This document shows, in pieces, positions 61,412 to 64,000 of a DNA stretch of 64,000 bases (its first letter is position 1; the number at the start of each line of letters is the position of its first letter). Made by a program: the position numbers and the translations under genes. The stretch comes from Lachnospiraceae bacterium (GTDB lineage: Bacteria; Bacillota; Clostridia; Lachnospirales; Lachnospiraceae), in assembly GCA_017555455.1 (NCBI GenBank), contig JAFZGJ010000002.1:1-64000 (forward strand), in the 5' to 3' direction. Below the pieces are notes generated by a model. The model had not been told where the DNA came from and ran no database searches. It worked only from the letters and a program-made list of their open reading frames with translations.

Positions 61412-62605
61412 CTAAATTTTATCAAAACTATAGTCATTGAAATAGTCTTTGGCATAGCACTGAATTCCATCTTTATAGTAGATTCTGGGAACTCTTTTTC
61501 CTATAACGCAAACCAGTTCATAGTTAAAGCGGTCTGCTGAGTCTCCCAAAGCTTCCATAGTAATGACTTCCTTTCCGGAGGAACCGATAAGAATAACCTC
61601 ATCGCCTTCATTTACATTTTCAATCTCTGTCACATCTACCATAAATTGATCCATACAAACTTTACCTAAAATAGGTGCTTTTTTTCCATGAATCAAGACA
61701 TAGCCTGTGTTGGAAAGGGTACGGGGATAGCCATCACCATATCCCACGGGAATGGTAGCAACCTTAGTTGGTCTCGAGGTAAGAAAGGTTCCGCCATAGC
61801 TGATTTCCTTCCCGGTTTCCACGGTTTTTATATACACAATATGGCTGTGAAGTGAAAAGGCTGGTTTTAAATCAATAGCCTTCTTTTGGATTTCTTCTGA
61901 GGGCCAAAGACCGTACATGGCAATTCCTACACGGACCATATCCAAATGACTTTCAGGCATTTCTAAAGCGGCAGCACTGTTAGCACAATGCTTTATGGGG
62001 ATTTGTATAGAAAATATTGATTCCACATCCTTGCAAAAAGTTTCAAAAAGAGATAATTGCTTATAGGCTGCCGTTTTATCTTCGTAATCTGCTTTTGCAA
62101 AATGAGTAAATATCCCTTCCAGTGCAATATTATCACATGTAAGAACCTTGGAAATGAAATCTATGCCGGAATCGTTAGGGAAAATCCCGATTCTTCCCAT
62201 TCCGGTATCTACCTTTACATGTACCAAGGCTTTTTTATTTTGTTTTCCGGCTTCTTCATTTATCTGTTCCAGCATATCTGCACGAAAAACGGTAAAATGG
62301 ATATCCTCCCGAATCATCTGTTCATAGATATAAGGAAAAACATAGCCTAATACAAGAATAGGTTTTTTAATTCCGGCTTTTCGAAGTATCAAAGCTTCTT
62401 CTGCCGTTGCGGTGGCAAAGCCATACATAAAATCTTTATTTTCCAATTCTTTGGCAATGGGAATTGCTCCATGTCCGTAACCATCTGTTTTTACTACAGA
62501 AATGATTTTTGTGCCGGAAGAAATTTTTTGCCGGATCATATTCATATTATGAGAAATGGCATCTAAATCAATAGCTGCATATATCCGTTCATAGTGTTTT
62601 TTCAT
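61412..62605 (-). CDS. alr: Alanine racemase
   Basis: Alr makes D-alanine for peptidoglycan with PLP. The 397-residue protein has the PLP lysine Lys39 in VVKTDGYGHGA, a YGGTFLTSRPTKVATIPVGYGDGYPR segment that holds the second catalytic tyrosine, and a C-terminal GKVCMDQFMVD. GGAGGA precedes the ATG. It follows nnr and precedes the mazF gene, matching the widespread nnr-alr-mazF order. Together with the D-Ala carboxypeptidase and PBP2, it shows a full set of D-Ala-related wall genes in the window. Confidence 0.96.
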   Translation of the reverse strand: MKKHYERIYAAIDLDAISHNMNMIRQKISSGTKIISVVKTDGYGHGAIPIAKELENKDFMYGFATATAEEALILRKAGIKKPILVLGYVFPYIYEQMIREDIHFTVFRADMLEQINEEAGKQNKKALVHVKVDTGMGRIGIFPNDSGIDFISKVLTCDNIALEGIFTHFAKADYEDKTAAYKQLSLFETFCKDVESIFSIQIPIKHCANSAAALEMPESHLDMVRVGIAMYGLWPSEEIQKKAIDLKPAFSLHSHIVYIKTVETGKEISYGGTFLTSRPTKVATIPVGYGDGYPRTLSNTGYVLIHGKKAPILGKVCMDQFMVDVTEIENVNEGDEVILIGSSGKEVITMEALGDSADRFNYELVCVIGKRVPRIYYKDGIQCYAKDYFNDYSFDKI

Positions 62606-62621
62606 TTCAAACTTATCCTCC

Positions 62622-62638
62622 CAAGAGAAATTCTCTTG
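62622..62638. other. Hairpin next to the alr ribosome-binding site
   Basis: CAAGAGAAATTCTCTTG is an almost perfect 17-base palindrome. It lies one base upstream of the GGGAGGAT ribosome-binding site of alr and is not followed by a T run, so it is not a terminator. It might influence alr translation. Confidence 0.4.
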
Positions 62639-62665
62639 TATATCCTTTTATTCAAGTAAGCAGTT

Positions 62666-64000
62666 CTATTTTAATACCGGAATTAGTGCATTACAAATAT
62701 CACCTGCCAACATACTATATTCATTTTTTTGCCATGCGGCCTCATCTCCTGCCAAGGCGTGAATATAAACACCTAAAGCAGCAGCTTTATAAGAAGGTAG
62801 CTTAAGTGCCAAGAGAGCTGCAACAATTCCGGTCAATACATCTCCACTACCGGCAGTTGCCATACCACTGTTACCACGCAAATTTATAATATAAGAGTCC
62901 TCTTCACTGCAAACTACAGTACGGGCATCTTTTTTTATTACAATACAATGTAATTCTTTGGCAAGATTATGTGCAATTTCCAACCCTTTTTCCAAGAAAG
63001 CTTCTCTTTGGCAGCCACAAATTCTGGATAATTCCAGAGGATGAGGTGTTAAGATGATATCACGTTTTTTATCCTTTGAAGCTTGCAATTCCTTTACCAA
63101 ACTATAATTGAAAGATAAGGCTAATAAATTTAAAGCATCGGCATCTAATACCAAAGGTTTACGAGAGTGTTCTATTACAGTTTTAAAAAGAATAGAGGCA
63201 ATACCGTCTGTGCCCATTCCGGGTCCCATGGCAATAACATCGGCCCATTCCAAGCCCTTTTGAACACATTCCACGGCTTCTTCCATGGTAGCGTATATGT
63301 CTAACATAGCTTCCGGTATAGAGGTTAGAATTTCATGCTTTTGCTCTTTATGGGAGCAAATACGAAGCATACCGCAACCTGCCATCATAGCAGCTTTTCC
63401 GGCAAGAATGGCTGCACCACCTATGGTTTTGTTTCCTGCAATTAATAAAATTTTTCCAAAGGTTCCCTTGTGACCGAAAGTATCTCTTGGGGGAAGGTAA
63501 TCTTTCACATCCCCGGTAAGGGCATACATTTTAGGAGGACAATCCAGAAAGCTGTCAGTAGTAATACCGATTTCTTTTTTTATAATCTGTCCGGCATATT
63601 TGGCACCGGGAGTCATAAAGAGTCCTCTTTTCAAAAAACCAAAGGTTATAGTGTAATCTGCCTGAAAAGCAATTCCACAGATACTACCGTTGTCGGCATG
63701 TATTCCGGAGGGAATATCTAAAGAAATCTTTAAACCATGATAGGTATTTATCTGTTCAATAACAGATGAAGTAACGCCTGAAATTTCCCGGTTAAGTCCC
63801 ACACCGAAAATACCGTCTATGATAATATCATATGAATCTATTGGCAAATTGGGAACTAAAGGAAGATTCATGGCTTGCAAAATATCGTATTGTACTCCTG
63901 CGGAATGACTGAAATCAGACCGTGTAAAAGAGCCGTTGCTTACAATATAAGTGGTTACCTGATACCCTTTTTGTGCTAACAGTCTGGCAACTGCCATGGC
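62666..64000 (-). CDS. nnr: Bifunctional NAD(P)H-hydrate epimerase/dehydratase, partial (N-terminus beyond the window)
   Basis: This enzyme repairs hydrated NAD(P)H. The visible 445 codons begin within the NnrE epimerase domain (the codon before MAVARLLAQKG continues past the edge) with DIIIDGIFGVGLNREISG. They continue into the NnrD dehydratase domain, with FGKILLIAGNKTIGGAAILAGKAA, VIAMGPGMGTDG, VLDADALNLL and ATAGSGDVLTGIVAALLA. The C-terminus is complete. It lies 60 bases before alr. The gene runs past the right edge, so its start is not visible. Confidence 0.95.
   Translation of the reverse strand, partial: AMAVARLLAQKGYQVTTYIVSNGSFTRSDFSHSAGVQYDILQAMNLPLVPNLPIDSYDIIIDGIFGVGLNREISGVTSSVIEQINTYHGLKISLDIPSGIHADNGSICGIAFQADYTITFGFLKRGLFMTPGAKYAGQIIKKEIGITTDSFLDCPPKMYALTGDVKDYLPPRDTFGHKGTFGKILLIAGNKTIGGAAILAGKAAMMAGCGMLRICSHKEQKHEILTSIPEAMLDIYATMEEAVECVQKGLEWADVIAMGPGMGTDGIASILFKTVIEHSRKPLVLDADALNLLALSFNYSLVKELQASKDKKRDIILTPHPLELSRICGCQREAFLEKGLEIAHNLAKELHCIVIKKDARTVVCSEEDSYIINLRGNSGMATAGSGDVLTGIVAALLALKLPSYKAAALGVYIHALAGDEAAWQKNEYSMLAGDICNALIPVLK

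Noticed and set aside
1..64000. CRISPR array, insertion sequence, rRNA or tRNA
   Set aside because: No regularly spaced repeats, transposase frames, or rRNA/tRNA sequence signatures were seen; nearly all DNA is covered by identified genes.

Overview
The window is AT-rich chromosomal DNA from a low-G+C Gram-positive anaerobe, most probably a spore-forming member of the Lachnospiraceae (Clostridia). Evidence for this: an L27 protein with the Firmicutes-type cleavable N-terminus next to its protease Prp; an mreBCD-PBP2-minCDE-rodA block; sporulation-type genes yqfC and yqfD; an NfnAB-type electron-bifurcating pair; and a DUF1576 membrane protein and FYxxxYPDV-type surface repeats of a kind I associate with gut clostridia. 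No rRNA, tRNA, CRISPR array, insertion sequence or prophage was seen. Both edges cut a gene: the 3' end of rplU at the left and the 5' end of nnr at the right.

Region 1 (1-5.5 kb, mostly + strand): rplU-prp-rpmA, then obgE-yhbY-nadD-yqeK-rsfS, covering ribosome biogenesis, NAD synthesis and Ap4A turnover. It ends in divergent lexA and a yneA-like SOS division inhibitor with a perfect-consensus promoter and an SOS box. Region 2 (5.5-9.6 kb, - strand): a DUF1576 membrane protein, a Xer-type recombinase, a TtcA-like tRNA thiolase and a cytidylate-kinase-like protein. Region 3 (9.7-15.5 kb, - strand): an orphan HlyD-like protein, yggS, sepF, aroB, lspA and rluD, preceded by a small P-loop protein. 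Region 4 (15.5-28.7 kb, - strand): a cell-shape and division block transcribed in the order radC, mreB, mreC, mreD, pbp2, minC, minD, minE, rodA, mgsA, dac. Upstream lie miaA, a YnbB-type PLP enzyme and a DUF4321 protein.

Region 5 (28.7-45.8 kb, - strand): mutS-mutL mismatch repair, miaB, a folate cyclo-ligase, proB, two FAD oxidoreductases, a BofC-like protein and a flippase-like protein. The conserved yqfC-yqfD-phoH-(pgpH-like)-ybeY run follows, in which the pgpH position holds a short protein whose HD motif has been lost. Region 6 (45.9-48.6 kb) looks accessory: a secreted repeat protein, a divergent small HTH regulator with a palindromic operator-like site between them, and an Rpn/PD-(D/E)XK nuclease-like gene. 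Region 7 (48.6-64 kb, - strand): rlmH, nfnA-nfnB, a zinc-ribbon/CHB_HEX protein, ftsK/spoIIIE, tepA, a long nested palindrome, a membrane protein coupled to metY, yebC, a mazF toxin with no visible antitoxin, alr and nnr.

Most of the window is conserved housekeeping DNA. The points most worth a second look are the degenerate PgpH homologue, the roughly 240-residue insertion in PBP2, the operator/HTH/secreted-protein locus, the palindrome upstream of tepA, the partnerless HlyD-like protein in the sepF operon and the solitary MazF. All functional calls come from reading motifs and gene context; no database search was possible.
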